A stretch of 64,000 nt of DNA from Mycobacterium sp. 1245111.1 (GCF_001673405.1 NZ_LZLV01000112.1:62001-126000), one strand, 5' to 3'; positions 33,354 to 42,284 are shown, counted from the first letter of the stretch. Program-made: numbers and translations. Notes: generated by a model from the letters alone, not told the origin.

Positions 33354-36352
33354 GCCAGCACGGAGCAGAGGGATCTGACCGCTCTCGCGCAGCGCGTGTC
33401 ATCCGCACACTGGCCCTACCGATCATTTTGATCTGGATCGCGGTCGCCGGCGTGACGAATGTGCTGGTGCCCCAACTCGAGATCGTGGGTACTGAACGTT
33501 CGGTGGCCTTGAACGCCCCTGATTCCCCGTCGGTCATGGCCATGAAGCACATCGGGAAGAAATTCGGCGAGTTCGACTCCGACAGTGCCGCCGTCATCGT
33601 GCTCGAAGGCGATCAGTCGCTGGGCCAGGACGCGCACACCTACTACGACCGCCTGATCGCGAAGTTGCGAGCCGATACCAAACACGTCCAGCACGTTCAG
33701 GACTTCTGGGGCGATTCGATCACCGCGGGCGGCGCCCAGAGCAAGGACGGCAAGTCAGCGCTCGTTCAGGTCTACCTCCAAGGCAACCAAGGCGAGGCGC
33801 GATCCAATGATTCCGTCGACAGCATCCGCCAGACGGTGGCCGACACGCCGCCCCCGCCGGGGGTCAAGGCGTACGTCACCGGCGCCGCCCCGGTGATCAC
33901 CGATAACTTCGAGATCGGCAACGAAGGCACTCACCTCATCACTGCCGTCACGTTTCTCGTCATCGCGGTGATGCTGCTCATCGTCTACCGCTCCTTGGTC
34001 ACCATGTTGATCGTTCTCCTCGCGGTCGCGGTCGAACTCGGCGCAGCGCGCGGTGTGGTTGCGCTGGTGGGCCACGCGGGCATGCTCGACCTCTCCACAT
34101 ACGCGGTGAACCTTCTGACCGGCATGGCCATCGCCGCGGGCACCGACTACGCCATCTTCCTCGTCGGGCGGTACCAGGAAGCCCGGGGCAAGGGCCTACA
34201 TCGCGAGGCGGCTTACTACGACATGTTCGGTGGCACCGCCCATGTCATCGTCGGCTCTGGCCTCACGATTATCGGAGCAGTGGCGTGCCTGCACTTCACC
34301 CGGCTCCCGTATTTCAGCACCCTCGGCGCCCCCACGGCTCTGGCCCTTGTCGTGACGTTGGCCGCGGCGCTGACCCTCGGGCCGGCGGTGGTGACGACCG
34401 CCGCACGCTTCGGGTTCCTCGATCCCAAACGGGTGCTTCGCACCACGGGCTGGCGCCGCATCGGCACGACGATCGTGCGGTGGCCGGGGCCCGTGCTCGT
34501 CGTCTCGTTGGCGGTGTCCGCGGTGGGCCTACTCGCCCTTCCGGGAGCGCAGATCAGCTTCGACGGGCGGCCCTATAACCCCCATGACGCCCCGGCCAAC
34601 ATCGGATATACCGCCGCGGAACGCCACTTCTCGGAGGCCCGGCTCAACCCCGAGTTGCTGATGATCGAATCCGATCACGACATGCGCAATCCAGCGGACA
34701 TGCTGATTCTGGAACGCGTTGCCAAAGCGGTGTTGCACACCCCCGGGGTCGCACTGGTGCAGTCGGTCACCCGACCCCTCGGTACGCCGATCAAGCACAG
34801 TTCCATTCCCTTTCAGATCAGCGCCCAGAGTGCGGGACAGGTCATGAACCTGAGCTACCAGGGGGACAGGGCACGTGACCTCCTGACCCAGATCGATCAG
34901 ACCGGCAAGGCGATCGATATTCTGCAACGTCAGCTCTCCTTGCAGCAGCAAGCCACCGATGCCACCGACGAGCAGGTGCGGGCATTCCACGACACCATCG
35001 ACACCATCAACGAGATCCGAGACAACCTCGCCAACTTCGACGACTTCTTCCGGCCGCTACGCAACTACTTCTACTGGGAGCCACACTGCTTCGACATCCC
35101 GACGTGTGCGGCCCTGCGATCGGTGTTCGACGCGCTCGACGGAATCGACAAACTCAGTGAACAATTCGGCAAGATCACCGCAAGCCTCGACAAACTCAAC
35201 GCGCTGCAGCCGCAGGTGCTGTCGCTGATCCCACCCCAGGTCGACATCCAGCAGACCAATCGCTCGCTGCTGCAGTCGAATTACGCCACCATCAGCGGCA
35301 CATTGAAACAGGGCCGCGAAGCGCTGGAGAACGCCACCGCGCTCGGCAAGGCCTTCGATAATGCCAAGAGCGACGATTCGTTCTACCTGCCACCGGAGGC
35401 GTTCGACAACGCCGATTTCAAACGCGGCCTCGAGCAGTTCATGTCGCCCGACGGCAAGGCCGCCCGAATGACGATCACCCACGAGGGCAAACCCGCCAGC
35501 CCCGAAGGAATCTCGCACATCGACGCCATCCGGCACTCTGCCTTCGACGCGATCAAGGCGACCCCCCTGGCGGAGGCGAAGATCTACATCGCCGGGACGG
35601 CGTCGACCTACAAGGACATCCAGGAGGCATCGCTGTACGACCTGATGATCGTCACGTTGGCGGCGATCTCGTTGATCCTGCTGGTGATGATCCTCATCAC
35701 CCGCAGCTTCGTAGCCGCCATCGTGATCGTCGGCACCGTCATCCTTTCACTGGGAGCTGCGCTCGGGCTATCGATCCTGTTGTGGCAGTACATCTTCGGA
35801 GTCAAGCTATTCTGGCTCGTCCCCGCCCTCGCGATCATCATCCTGCTCGCGGTCGGGGCAGACTACAACCTGCTGCTGATCTCCCGATTCAAGGAGGAAG
35901 TAAGTGCCGGATTGAATACCGGCATCATCCGCGCGATAGGCGGCACCGGCGGAGTGGTCACCGCCGCAGGACTGGTGTTCGCCTTCACCCTCGGCTCGTT
36001 CATCGTCAGCGACCTGGTCATGATCCAGCAGATCGGCACCACGATCTGCCTCGGCCTCGTCTTTGACACGTTGATCGTGCGATCGCTCTTGACGCCGTCG
36101 ATCGCGGCGCTACTGGGCCGCTGGTTCTGGTGGCCGCTGAACGTGCGCACCAGGCCGGCCAGTCAGATGCTGCAGCCGTTCGGTTCGCGGATCTCCGTCC
36201 GCAAACTGTTGGGACCAGATCCCAGACTCTCGACGGGCCGGACCGGCGAGCATGACCAAACAGGCGGATCGCGCATCGAAGACGGCGCGGCACAGAACGA
36301 AAGCTCACCAGCCGGTGACGCCGCGCACGATCGTCACGTCACACAAGGATAA
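33350..36352 (+). CDS. MmpL-family RND transporter
   Basis: A 1000-residue MmpL transporter of the RND superfamily. TM1 is at residues 20-45; the periplasmic domain, TM2-6 with the proton-relay GTDYAIFLVGRYQEA, a second periplasmic domain with coiled-coil-like Gln-rich helices (residues about 520-640), and TM7-12 with GADYNLLLISRFKEE follow in order. Both GxDY motifs needed for proton-driven transport are intact. It belongs to the MmpL4/MmpL5-like type that works with an MmpS. The substrate could be a lipid or drug. The C-terminal tail is polar and about 60 residues long. Confidence 0.93.
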   Translation: MSQHGAEGSDRSRAARVIRTLALPIILIWIAVAGVTNVLVPQLEIVGTERSVALNAPDSPSVMAMKHIGKKFGEFDSDSAAVIVLEGDQSLGQDAHTYYDRLIAKLRADTKHVQHVQDFWGDSITAGGAQSKDGKSALVQVYLQGNQGEARSNDSVDSIRQTVADTPPPPGVKAYVTGAAPVITDNFEIGNEGTHLITAVTFLVIAVMLLIVYRSLVTMLIVLLAVAVELGAARGVVALVGHAGMLDLSTYAVNLLTGMAIAAGTDYAIFLVGRYQEARGKGLHREAAYYDMFGGTAHVIVGSGLTIIGAVACLHFTRLPYFSTLGAPTALALVVTLAAALTLGPAVVTTAARFGFLDPKRVLRTTGWRRIGTTIVRWPGPVLVVSLAVSAVGLLALPGAQISFDGRPYNPHDAPANIGYTAAERHFSEARLNPELLMIESDHDMRNPADMLILERVAKAVLHTPGVALVQSVTRPLGTPIKHSSIPFQISAQSAGQVMNLSYQGDRARDLLTQIDQTGKAIDILQRQLSLQQQATDATDEQVRAFHDTIDTINEIRDNLANFDDFFRPLRNYFYWEPHCFDIPTCAALRSVFDALDGIDKLSEQFGKITASLDKLNALQPQVLSLIPPQVDIQQTNRSLLQSNYATISGTLKQGREALENATALGKAFDNAKSDDSFYLPPEAFDNADFKRGLEQFMSPDGKAARMTITHEGKPASPEGISHIDAIRHSAFDAIKATPLAEAKIYIAGTASTYKDIQEASLYDLMIVTLAAISLILLVMILITRSFVAAIVIVGTVILSLGAALGLSILLWQYIFGVKLFWLVPALAIIILLAVGADYNLLLISRFKEEVSAGLNTGIIRAIGGTGGVVTAAGLVFAFTLGSFIVSDLVMIQQIGTTICLGLVFDTLIVRSLLTPSIAALLGRWFWWPLNVRTRPASQMLQPFGSRISVRKLLGPDPRLSTGRTGEHDQTGGSRIEDGAAQNESSPAGDAAHDRHVTQG

Positions 36353-36355
36353 GCG

Positions 36356-36532
36356 ATGAAACAACTCAGGATCACCGTCGGCGAGTACTCAATGACGCGA
36401 TTGAACATCAGCACAAGCGTTCCCGTCCGGCACACCACAGGTAGCCACCCCGTGCGGGTGAAAGCCCTCGGGACGGACACGCGCAAAACCGACCGCGTCA
36501 ACGCTCGAAACATTTGGGGGATTAGGTCATGA
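36356..36532 (+). CDS. Small ORF of 58 residues, unassigned
   Basis: ATG at 36356, 3 nt after the mmpL stop, opens a 58-codon frame whose TGA overlaps the ATG of the flavoprotein gene (ATGA). It is rich in Thr, Arg and Val, has no hydrophobic segment and no recognised family. The coupling to both neighbours argues for translation; the lack of any motif argues caution. It could be a real small protein or a remnant. Confidence 0.35.
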   Translation: MKQLRITVGEYSMTRLNISTSVPVRHTTGSHPVRVKALGTDTRKTDRVNARNIWGIRS

Positions 36533-37467
36533 ACACCACATGGGACTGCGTCGTCGTTGGTGGCGGAGCCGCGGGCTTGAGCGCGGGTTTGGTACTTGGC
36601 CGGGCGCGGCGGCGAACGCTGCTGGTCGACGCGGGTCAGCAGAGCAACCTGGCTTCCCACGGCATCGGCGGGTTGTTGGGTCACGACGGCCGACCGCCGG
36701 GCGAGCTGTACGAGGCTGGGCGGCGGGAGATCGCCGCCTACCCGTCCGTCGAAGTGCGGACCGGTGAAGCGGTGGCGGGAGAGCGTGCCGGCGATGTGTT
36801 CGAACTGGAACTGTCCGACGGTCGGCGTGAACGCACGCGTCGGGTGCTGCTGGCCGCTGGCATGGAGTACCGGCCGCCTGCGCTGCCCGGGCTCGCGGAG
36901 TTGTGGGGGCGGTCGGTGTTTCACTGCCCGTTCTGCCACGGCTGGGAGGTTCGCGATCAACCGTTGGCGGTATGGGCTAACGGCAAGCGGGCAGTGCAAT
37001 CGTCGGTATTGCTGCGGGCATGGAGCGACGACGTTGTGCTCCTGACTGGAGGGCCTGCGGAGCTCGATGGTGACGCGCGATCCTGGTTGGCCGCCGCACG
37101 AGTCGCGGTCGACGAGCGGCCCGTTGCCGAACTCGCTTCAAGCAACGGCGAATTGGAAGCCATCGTGTTCACCGACGGAACTCGGCTGGCACGCAGCGGC
37201 CTGCTCGTCGCGACGACACTGCATCAGCGGTCGCAGCTGGTTGAACAGCTCGGGGTCGGATTCGGTGAGCCGACGCCGGCGGCGGCGAGTCCCATCGCAA
37301 TCGATGCACTCTGCCGGACAACGGTTCCCGGAGTCTTCGCGGCCGGCGACAACGCCAGTGCGCAAATGCCGCAGGTAGCCTCGGCGATCGCGACAGGTTC
37401 GCTCGCGGCCACGTCGATTGTGCAGAGTTTATTGGCCGAGGACGCCGGCCTACCGATACCGGAATGA
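36529..37467 (+). CDS. Thioredoxin-reductase-like flavoprotein
   Basis: A 312-residue NAD(P)/FAD disulfide oxidoreductase. VVVGGGAAGLSAGLVLGRA binds FAD, VFHCPFCHGWEVRD holds the redox CxxC, and PGVFAAGDNASAQMPQVASAIATGS is the C-terminal FAD block. The NAD(P)H domain is shorter and lacks the standard GxGxxA/G motif after the CxxC (it reads AVWANGKRAVQ), as in the HcaD/GliT-like group that includes small-molecule dithiol oxidases. It is cotranscribed with the MmpS/MmpL genes. It may act on a thiol-bearing small molecule, but this is inference. Confidence 0.85.
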   Translation: MNTTWDCVVVGGGAAGLSAGLVLGRARRRTLLVDAGQQSNLASHGIGGLLGHDGRPPGELYEAGRREIAAYPSVEVRTGEAVAGERAGDVFELELSDGRRERTRRVLLAAGMEYRPPALPGLAELWGRSVFHCPFCHGWEVRDQPLAVWANGKRAVQSSVLLRAWSDDVVLLTGGPAELDGDARSWLAAARVAVDERPVAELASSNGELEAIVFTDGTRLARSGLLVATTLHQRSQLVEQLGVGFGEPTPAAASPIAIDALCRTTVPGVFAAGDNASAQMPQVASAIATGSLAATSIVQSLLAEDAGLPIPE

Positions 37468-37497
37468 ACGGGACCACAGTCAACGGTGAGCTGAATC

Positions 37498-37725
37498 ATG
37501 AACTGGAGTCCCGGAGCTTTGACCAGCTATCTGGTCGCAATTGGCAAGGGCGGCACCACAATCGGACTCGGGTTGCTGTCCGACACGTTGGTGGTGCGGT
37601 CGCTGATGACGCCGTCGATTGCGGCGCTGCTGGGTCGCTGGTTCTGGTGGCCACTACGAGTGCGCAGCCGACCGATGCGGACCGCACCCATACCGGCAGC
37701 ACTACCGCAAGGAGCCACCGTATGA
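37498..37725 (+). pseudogene. MmpL C-terminal stub
   Basis: A 75-codon frame whose middle, [20 protein letters not shown], matches the last transmembrane helix and tail of the intact MmpL upstream ([20 protein letters not shown] there), followed by [14 protein letters not shown]. The other 900 or so residues are missing. Its TGA overlaps the start of the DUF732 gene, so it is the end of a second mmpL gene that was deleted while its downstream neighbours remained. Confidence 0.8.
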
Positions 37726-38068
37726 GAGCAACCATGAGTTTCAGCGTTTGGACGCTGCTGGGATCATGGCAGTTGTCGCCGGCGTCCTGCTGGCATGGCC
37801 TGCGCACGCGGATCCCGACACCGATTTCGCCAACGAACTCCGCACGTATGGCATCTACGGGCAGAAGGATTACAACGCGTGGATCGGCAAAATCACCTGT
37901 AAGCGGCTGTACAACGGGCTCGATGCGGACGCCGACAATTCGGCGCAGTTCGTGTTCAACCAACTCGAGAGGGGCAGCACCACTGAGCAGGCGTGGCGGT
38001 TCCTCGGCGCCGCGATCAACACCTACTGCCCCGACCAAGTGGTGATCCTGCGACGGGCCGCCGGATAG
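37722..38068 (+). pseudogene. DUF732 secreted protein, frameshifted signal peptide
   Basis: The mature part (WPAHADPDTDFANELRTYGI onward, ending VVILRRAAG) is a DUF732 protein, a small secreted mycobacterial family with two Cys (ITCKRL and TYCPDQ). AAGGAG precedes an ATG at 37722 that encodes [14 protein letters not shown], a good signal-peptide start, but the continuation IMAVVAGVLLAWPAHA lies in a different frame. A single-base loss near 37760 explains this. If real, translation could only begin at the ATG at 37766, with a shortened signal. A sequencing error is the alternative. Confidence 0.65.
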
Positions 38069-38073
38069 GAGCG

Positions 38074-38520
38074 ATGACGATGTATCTGCGCGCAGCGTTG
38101 GCGGCGCTGATCATGAGCGGAACCTGCATGGCCACAGCAGGTTTCGCGTCGGCCGATGCCAGCGACGACTATCCGATTCCGAATCGGATACTCAAGACGA
38201 CGTGCACCGTCGACCAGTACATGGAAGCCGTGCGCGATGTGGAGCCGATCTACTACGAGCGCTACATGACCGACTACAAGAACCGGCCCGTCGACGTCCA
38301 AGACGGCGCCCGCGATCGGATCTACTGGTTCTTCTCGCTGGACTACGCTGGCCGCCGACAGTACTCGGAGGACACCGCGACCAACGTCTACTACGAGCAG
38401 ATGGCCACCCACTGGGGCAACTGGGCCAAGTTGTTCTTCAACAACAAGGGCGTGGCCGCACACGGCACCGATATCTGCATTAACTATCCACCGAACGATG
38501 CGACGGTCTGGAACTGGTGA
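38074..38520 (+). CDS. DUF5078-type secreted protein
   Basis: A 148-residue protein with a signal peptide (MTMYLRAALAALIMSGTCMA then TAGFASADA). The mature part has TTCTVDQYMEAVRDVEPIYY and a closing DICINYPPNDATVWNW, with two Cys that may pair. It matches my memory of DUF5078 proteins found behind mycobacterial mmpL and DUF732 genes; function unknown. ATG at 38074 is 5 nt after the DUF732 stop. Last gene of this operon. Confidence 0.72.
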   Translation: MTMYLRAALAALIMSGTCMATAGFASADASDDYPIPNRILKTTCTVDQYMEAVRDVEPIYYERYMTDYKNRPVDVQDGARDRIYWFFSLDYAGRRQYSEDTATNVYYEQMATHWGNWAKLFFNNKGVAAHGTDICINYPPNDATVWNW

Positions 38521-39160
38521 CGGCCCAACCGCGTCCCCACAGGGTCTGGGCCGTGCATCGCCTCGATCAATTCTTCGAAGTCAGGGCTCGGAAGTCGACG
38601 TCGCAACGCACCTTAGGATCGCTGCTCGGATCCGAGCGCAGGTCCATCTCGGGATCTCCGAGCCGGTCGGGAAGCTCGTTGCTGGCGACGCGAGGCCGGA
38701 CGACGTGTGCGGCACTCTCAGTCGCGGGCCATCACCAGTCGGGATTATCGATGTGGGGGCGGTTTCCCTGCGCGTTGGGCGATCAACCGTCACAGTGACG
38801 GAACCTTTGGGGTCCGGCCATAACAAGGCCTGAGCAGCGGTTGCGGCCTAACCTCGACCCGTTGAAAAATGGACACGAAGCTGAGACAAATCGGTGTGGA
38901 CACGGAGTGAGACGACTTAAATCGTTGCAGTTCAGAACACCGAGAGTTGACACGGAGTTTGAGACCCTACAGTAGCTCCCTGGAACCGTCGAGCCGGTCG
39001 GTGCTTATTGTAAGAGCTCAAACAAAATGGCCACGCGGCACTGCATCTCCGGTGGATTCAGGCCATGCGGGGTTGATGCTGTGTGGCGCAAACTTGGGTT
39101 GTCATCAGGCGGCGACGAAGCGCCGAGGTGTTTCGGTCTCATTTTGAAGGGAGCCGTGGC
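38521..39160 (+). other. Intergenic stretch holding the second repeat cluster
   Basis: About 640 bp without a supported gene. It contains the perfect 15-bp palindrome CCGTCACAGTGACGG at 38787-38801, sharing its core GTCACAGTGAC with the 35-bp repeats, and repeat B at 38865-39036. Confidence 0.6.
38865..39036 (+). repeat. IS-end-like repeat B
   Basis: TGGACACG-type units lie at 38870, 38897 and 38947 (the last begins TTGACACGG), with spacings of 27 and 50 bp against 26 and 51 in repeat A. It shares GAGACAAATCGGTGTGGACA and the closing AACAAAATGGCCACGC with A, in the same orientation. A roughly 30-bp insertion lies before the closing block. Together the two copies bracket the MmpS/MmpL module. 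Confidence 0.6.
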
Positions 39161-39820
39161 TCACGGGTGGGGAGTTTTACGTGCTCGACGTCCGGGGGCG
39201 GCCGCTGCCGGCAATTCCAGCGAACGCCTTAGGTATTGGGTGAGTTCGAGTGCCACGTCGTCAGCGGGCCTGTCGAATTCGCTATTGACCCAGTCGGTTA
39301 ACCAAACTTGCAGTGCTGACACCACGAGGCCCGCTAACAGCGATGGCCGCATGGGGGGAACTCCTTCGGATTCGACTGCGTCGTGCGCCAGGGCGACCAT
39401 CGTGTCGATGCCGGTACGCCAGGCGTCGCGCTGGTTGCCGCGGCCCCAATTGTGACCGCCTGTGGCCCAGCTCAGTCCTTCGCTGACGTGAATGCGCAAG
39501 TAGTTGGGATGTTCGGCGAAGTAGGTGACGAGCGCATGAAGCGATGCGAACAGTCGTTGGACCGGCGAAGTGCAATCAGCTATGGCTTGTTGTCCTGCAA
39601 AAATGAATTCTTCGACACGCTGCTGATTGAGGACGTCCCATATTTCGTCCTTGCCGGCGAAGTGTTTGTAAAGCGTCGCCAGGGACACATCGGCGGTGCG
39701 CGCGATGTTTGCGACCTTGGTCTTGTCGAACCCTGCCCTGGCGAACTCGTACTCAGCGGCTGAAATGATCTGCATCCGATACATTTGCCGGCGGGTTTCG
39801 TGAATGCTGGGGACGTTCAC
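39161..39820 (-). CDS. TetR-family regulator
   Basis: A 219-residue TetR regulator: QIISAAEYEFARAGFDKTKVANIARTADV and SLATLYKHFAGKDEIWDVL. The ligand domain is typical length and the tail is Ala/Arg-rich. It lies downstream of, and in the same direction as, the EBP/hotdog/paralogue-3 genes, 130 bp behind the last. ACTGAC and GTCAGT half-sites (39863-39868 and 39889-39894) lie before its start and may be its operator. Confidence 0.86.
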   Translation of the reverse strand: MNVPSIHETRRQMYRMQIISAAEYEFARAGFDKTKVANIARTADVSLATLYKHFAGKDEIWDVLNQQRVEEFIFAGQQAIADCTSPVQRLFASLHALVTYFAEHPNYLRIHVSEGLSWATGGHNWGRGNQRDAWRTGIDTMVALAHDAVESEGVPPMRPSLLAGLVVSALQVWLTDWVNSEFDRPADDVALELTQYLRRSLELPAAAAPGRRARKTPHP

Positions 39821-39954
39821 CGGTATCGAGTCACTGTGCCATACCGTCCTTCGGGCCAGGGTACTGACTGCTCGAGCATAATTGACCCGTCAGTGAGTTC
39901 CTCTGACCACCGGCGATGGGCCTGACGTGCGTTATCGAGACTTGCCTTCACGTC

Positions 39955-40527
39955 CTATTTGTTCCACTTCTCGCGGTTGAGAGCGTAGAGCCACGGCAGC
40001 ACTACGTAAGGGGTTAGGTACCAGATGAATACGGCCCACCAGCCGACAACGCCGAACCGGCTGGCGCCGAATCGAACGTCGAAGTCTTGGGTCACATTTA
40101 CCAGATAGCCGAAGAAGGTGATGGCATACATCCACGATGTAAGAACCATGAAGTCATATCCCCAGCGCTTCATTTCCAGAAATGCCCATACTGCGACGAC
40201 TCGGATGGGGAACAAGAGCATGACAGCCATTACGCCCCAGCCTTTTTCGCCAGCGCCGGTGGCGCCGCCCAGCATTAAGGTGTTGAACCCCAGGTAGTAG
40301 CCGCCGTCGAAGAGCAGACCGTAGCCGGTGACGAACGCCTGCACGAGATGGGTTGAGCTTCCGAATATCTCGACGGCCCAGGAGACGAAGTTGATCGATG
40401 CATCCGCCATGACGAAGACGCCGATGATCGTGACCTCCAAGGGGCGCTGGCGCTCGCCGGCAGGTGCGGCGCGCCGTAATTCCCGAGAACCCAACGCGAT
40501 CAGGATGAGCCCCGTCTTGTTGGTGGT
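39955..40527 (-). pseudogene. Truncated paralogue 3 of the NorQD-associated membrane family
   Basis: This sequence aligns with the products at 24272 and 25917: RPLEVTIIGVFVMADASINF, FDGGYYLGFN, GEKGWG, LLFPIRVVAVWAFLEMKRWG and VVGWWAVFIWYLTPYVVLPW are all shared. The match starts at TGLILIALG, immediately after the TGA of the hotdog gene, in the same frame. About 45 N-terminal residues including helix 1 and any start codon are missing. TTG at 40494 is the first possible start. So the 5' end was cut off at a junction with the hotdog gene, and this copy is probably not functional. Confidence 0.75.
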
Positions 40528-41136
40528 TCACCGTTGGTGGGTTCGCAAGGCGATCATCAGGGCGGTTGCTTTGGCCAGTGTCGTTGTGTCGTTGGAGCGG
40601 GTCAACTCGGCGCTGAGGAAGGTTTTGCGTCCTTCGATGACGTCGATGCGGGCGGTGGCCTGCAGTGGGGTGTCGGTCAATACGTAGTCGGCGTAGTCGA
40701 CGTGGAGGTAGGCGGTGCGGCTGATCGGGCGGCCGGCGGCGTCGATGGTGAGGGCGAAGTGCCAGTCGAAAAGTAGCGGTAGCGCGCCGCCGAGGACGAC
40801 GTCATGGGCGCCATGGTAGAAGCGGCCGAACTTTCCCTGCAGAACAACACCTTTGGCGCTAGTGGTGTGGATGGTGAACGCTGGTATCAGTGGGTTCCCG
40901 AAGCCGGGTAGTGCGGCATCGCGACCGGCTGGGGCCCGTGTTGCAGGTGCCCGATTCTGGGTGAGGATTGTCGTGAGTCGGCGCAGTTGGGTTGCCGCTT
41001 CGGTCCACACGGCGGCGTCGGGGTTCGCCGACTGTGTGGCGTCTTGTAATTCCCGCAGGCTTTGGACGTACTCAACGAATTCAGGGCTGGCAGCCTCGGG
41101 TCGATACTGTGAGAAGTCGTAGGCGGGTGATGTCAT
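40528..41136 (-). CDS. Hotdog-fold thioesterase-like protein
   Basis: A 202-residue protein whose second half has the hotdog pattern: GKFGRFYHGAHDVVLGGALPLLFDWHFALT and TAYLHVDYADYVLTDTPLQATARIDVIEGRKTFLSAELT, like PaaI/4HBT-type acyl-CoA thioesterases (written across residues about 110-185). The N-terminal 100 residues are helical and unassigned. The Asp in LLFDWHF and the upstream GGA are the usual catalytic area. It lies between the EBP gene and the truncated membrane paralogue on the same strand. Substrate unknown. Confidence 0.7.
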   Translation of the reverse strand: MTSPAYDFSQYRPEAASPEFVEYVQSLRELQDATQSANPDAAVWTEAATQLRRLTTILTQNRAPATRAPAGRDAALPGFGNPLIPAFTIHTTSAKGVVLQGKFGRFYHGAHDVVLGGALPLLFDWHFALTIDAAGRPISRTAYLHVDYADYVLTDTPLQATARIDVIEGRKTFLSAELTRSNDTTTLAKATALMIALRTHQR

Positions 41137-41287
41137 CGTGTCCGTTCGCGGCTATGCGGCGCCAGGGTCCTCTTGAATGGCGGATGTCGCTGAGCGTCGC
41201 GCAGTGACACTGAAAATCCGTGTGCCTTCTTCGCTTTCGGCATCGTTGCAACGGCTGTGTGTGGGAATTGCCGGGTGCGCCCCCAGC

Positions 41288-41333
41288 GCTTGGGTGCATT
41301 GGCTGAACCCGATCTTCGCCAACGCACCCAAGC
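41288..41333 (-). terminator. Long hairpin after the EBP gene
   Basis: GCTTGGGTGCATTGG and CCAACGCACCCAAGC form a 15-bp stem with one mismatch and a 16-nt loop, starting 17 bp after the EBP stop codon. There is no T-run, which is common for mycobacterial terminators. It could instead be a processing or protein-binding site. Confidence 0.5.
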
Positions 41334-41349
41334 CCGGCGTGGCGATTGC

Positions 41350-42174
41350 CTAGGCGCGGACCGAGACAGGAGTGCCGCGGACAGCGCCCGCTCGGGTTGA
41401 CGCCCGGTCCGCCTCCAGAGCTTTGCGCCCGTAGAGGTAGCCCAGTTGCTTGGCGACGAAAGGAAGGCTGACGATGGGTGCGATCATCCACGGCAGGTTC
41501 TCATAGATCAGCACGATCGAGACGTCCCAGAATCCATGGCGTGGGAAGTTGGGAAAGCCGTGGCGCGCCTCGGCGATGAAGTAGATGAAAAACACCGTCA
41601 ACATGACCGCCATCGTGAAAAAGGTCCACCACAGCGGACGGATGCGTTTGTCGGGGTCGTTGCCGGCTTTCCTCAACTTCGACCACGAGTACAGCAGGAT
41701 GGCGGCGCCGGTTACGACGGCCAGTTCCATCGCCCACAACGCTCCGTCGCTGTTGAGATAGCGCACATCGTTGATGCCGTAGTACCAGATCACCCATCCC
41801 CAGCGCTGACCTTGGGTGATGTGCATCTTGCCCATCAGGTCACCGACGAGCCAGATGACCTCCCACCAGAGCTCACTTGCGGCGCCGGCAATGCAAAACC
41901 AGAGCATCTGAAACTCATTGGCTTTTTCCAACGTCGTGCGTGCCTCGCCCGGAGTATCAATCCATGACGTGACGAACATGATGAAAACCGGGGTCATAAA
42001 CAGAAAACAGGCGATGGTGCCGGTCACGGGCACCATCGGGATCAGCCCCACGCCGACTCCGATGATGCTGCCCACCGCGATCGTTGTCGTAAACGCCGCG
42101 CACCACGCGTAAGTCCGGACGCGCCGTTTGGCCCATGGTCGGGCGAAATCGTGTTCAAGGGCGGTTGTCATCAC
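41350..42174 (-). CDS. Emopamil-binding/EXPERA-like membrane protein
   Basis: A 274-residue protein with about six to seven hydrophobic helices. NDVRYLNSDGALWAMELAV (from residue 135) matches the most conserved block of the EBP family, 'GDSRY...D.....ME..T', and the Glu of SELWWEVIW and YENLPWMIAPIVSLPFV fit the other EXPERA positions. EBP is the sterol delta8-delta7 isomerase in eukaryotes; bacterial members are uncharacterised. It opens a reverse run with the hotdog gene and the truncated paralogue 3. The palindrome AGAATCGCTATTCT lies 50 bp upstream. Confidence 0.68.
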   Translation of the reverse strand: MMTTALEHDFARPWAKRRVRTYAWCAAFTTTIAVGSIIGVGVGLIPMVPVTGTIACFLFMTPVFIMFVTSWIDTPGEARTTLEKANEFQMLWFCIAGAASELWWEVIWLVGDLMGKMHITQGQRWGWVIWYYGINDVRYLNSDGALWAMELAVVTGAAILLYSWSKLRKAGNDPDKRIRPLWWTFFTMAVMLTVFFIYFIAEARHGFPNFPRHGFWDVSIVLIYENLPWMIAPIVSLPFVAKQLGYLYGRKALEADRASTRAGAVRGTPVSVRA

Positions 42175-42222
42175 AGCCTCCTGCTGCTGAAGTGGAAAAC
42201 TTCGTACGACCTGGATACGAAC

Positions 42223-42236
42223 AGAATCGCTATTCT
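42223..42236 (-). promoter_or_regulatory. Palindrome before the EBP-like gene
   Basis: AGAAT-CGCT-ATTCT is a perfect inverted repeat about 50 bp before the EBP start codon. A regulator site is likely; which protein binds is unknown, although the TetR at 39161 is in the same cluster. Confidence 0.45.
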
Positions 42237-42272
42237 GGAAGATAGCATCACGATACTGCGCTGCGCAATGGG

Positions 42273-42284
42273 TGTTCTATTGTG
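42273..42284 (+). promoter_or_regulatory. Shared promoter motif TGTTCTATTGTG
   Basis: Eleven of twelve bases match the motif used by the genes of region 1. Here it precedes the truncated 41-codon ORF at 42350, so that gene once belonged to the same promoter class. Confidence 0.45.

Noticed and set aside
41133..41243. 36-codon reverse ORF ending in an ATGA overlap with the hotdog gene
   Set aside because: The overlap is suggestive, but there is no ribosome binding site and the peptide is basic and featureless. Left out for lack of support.
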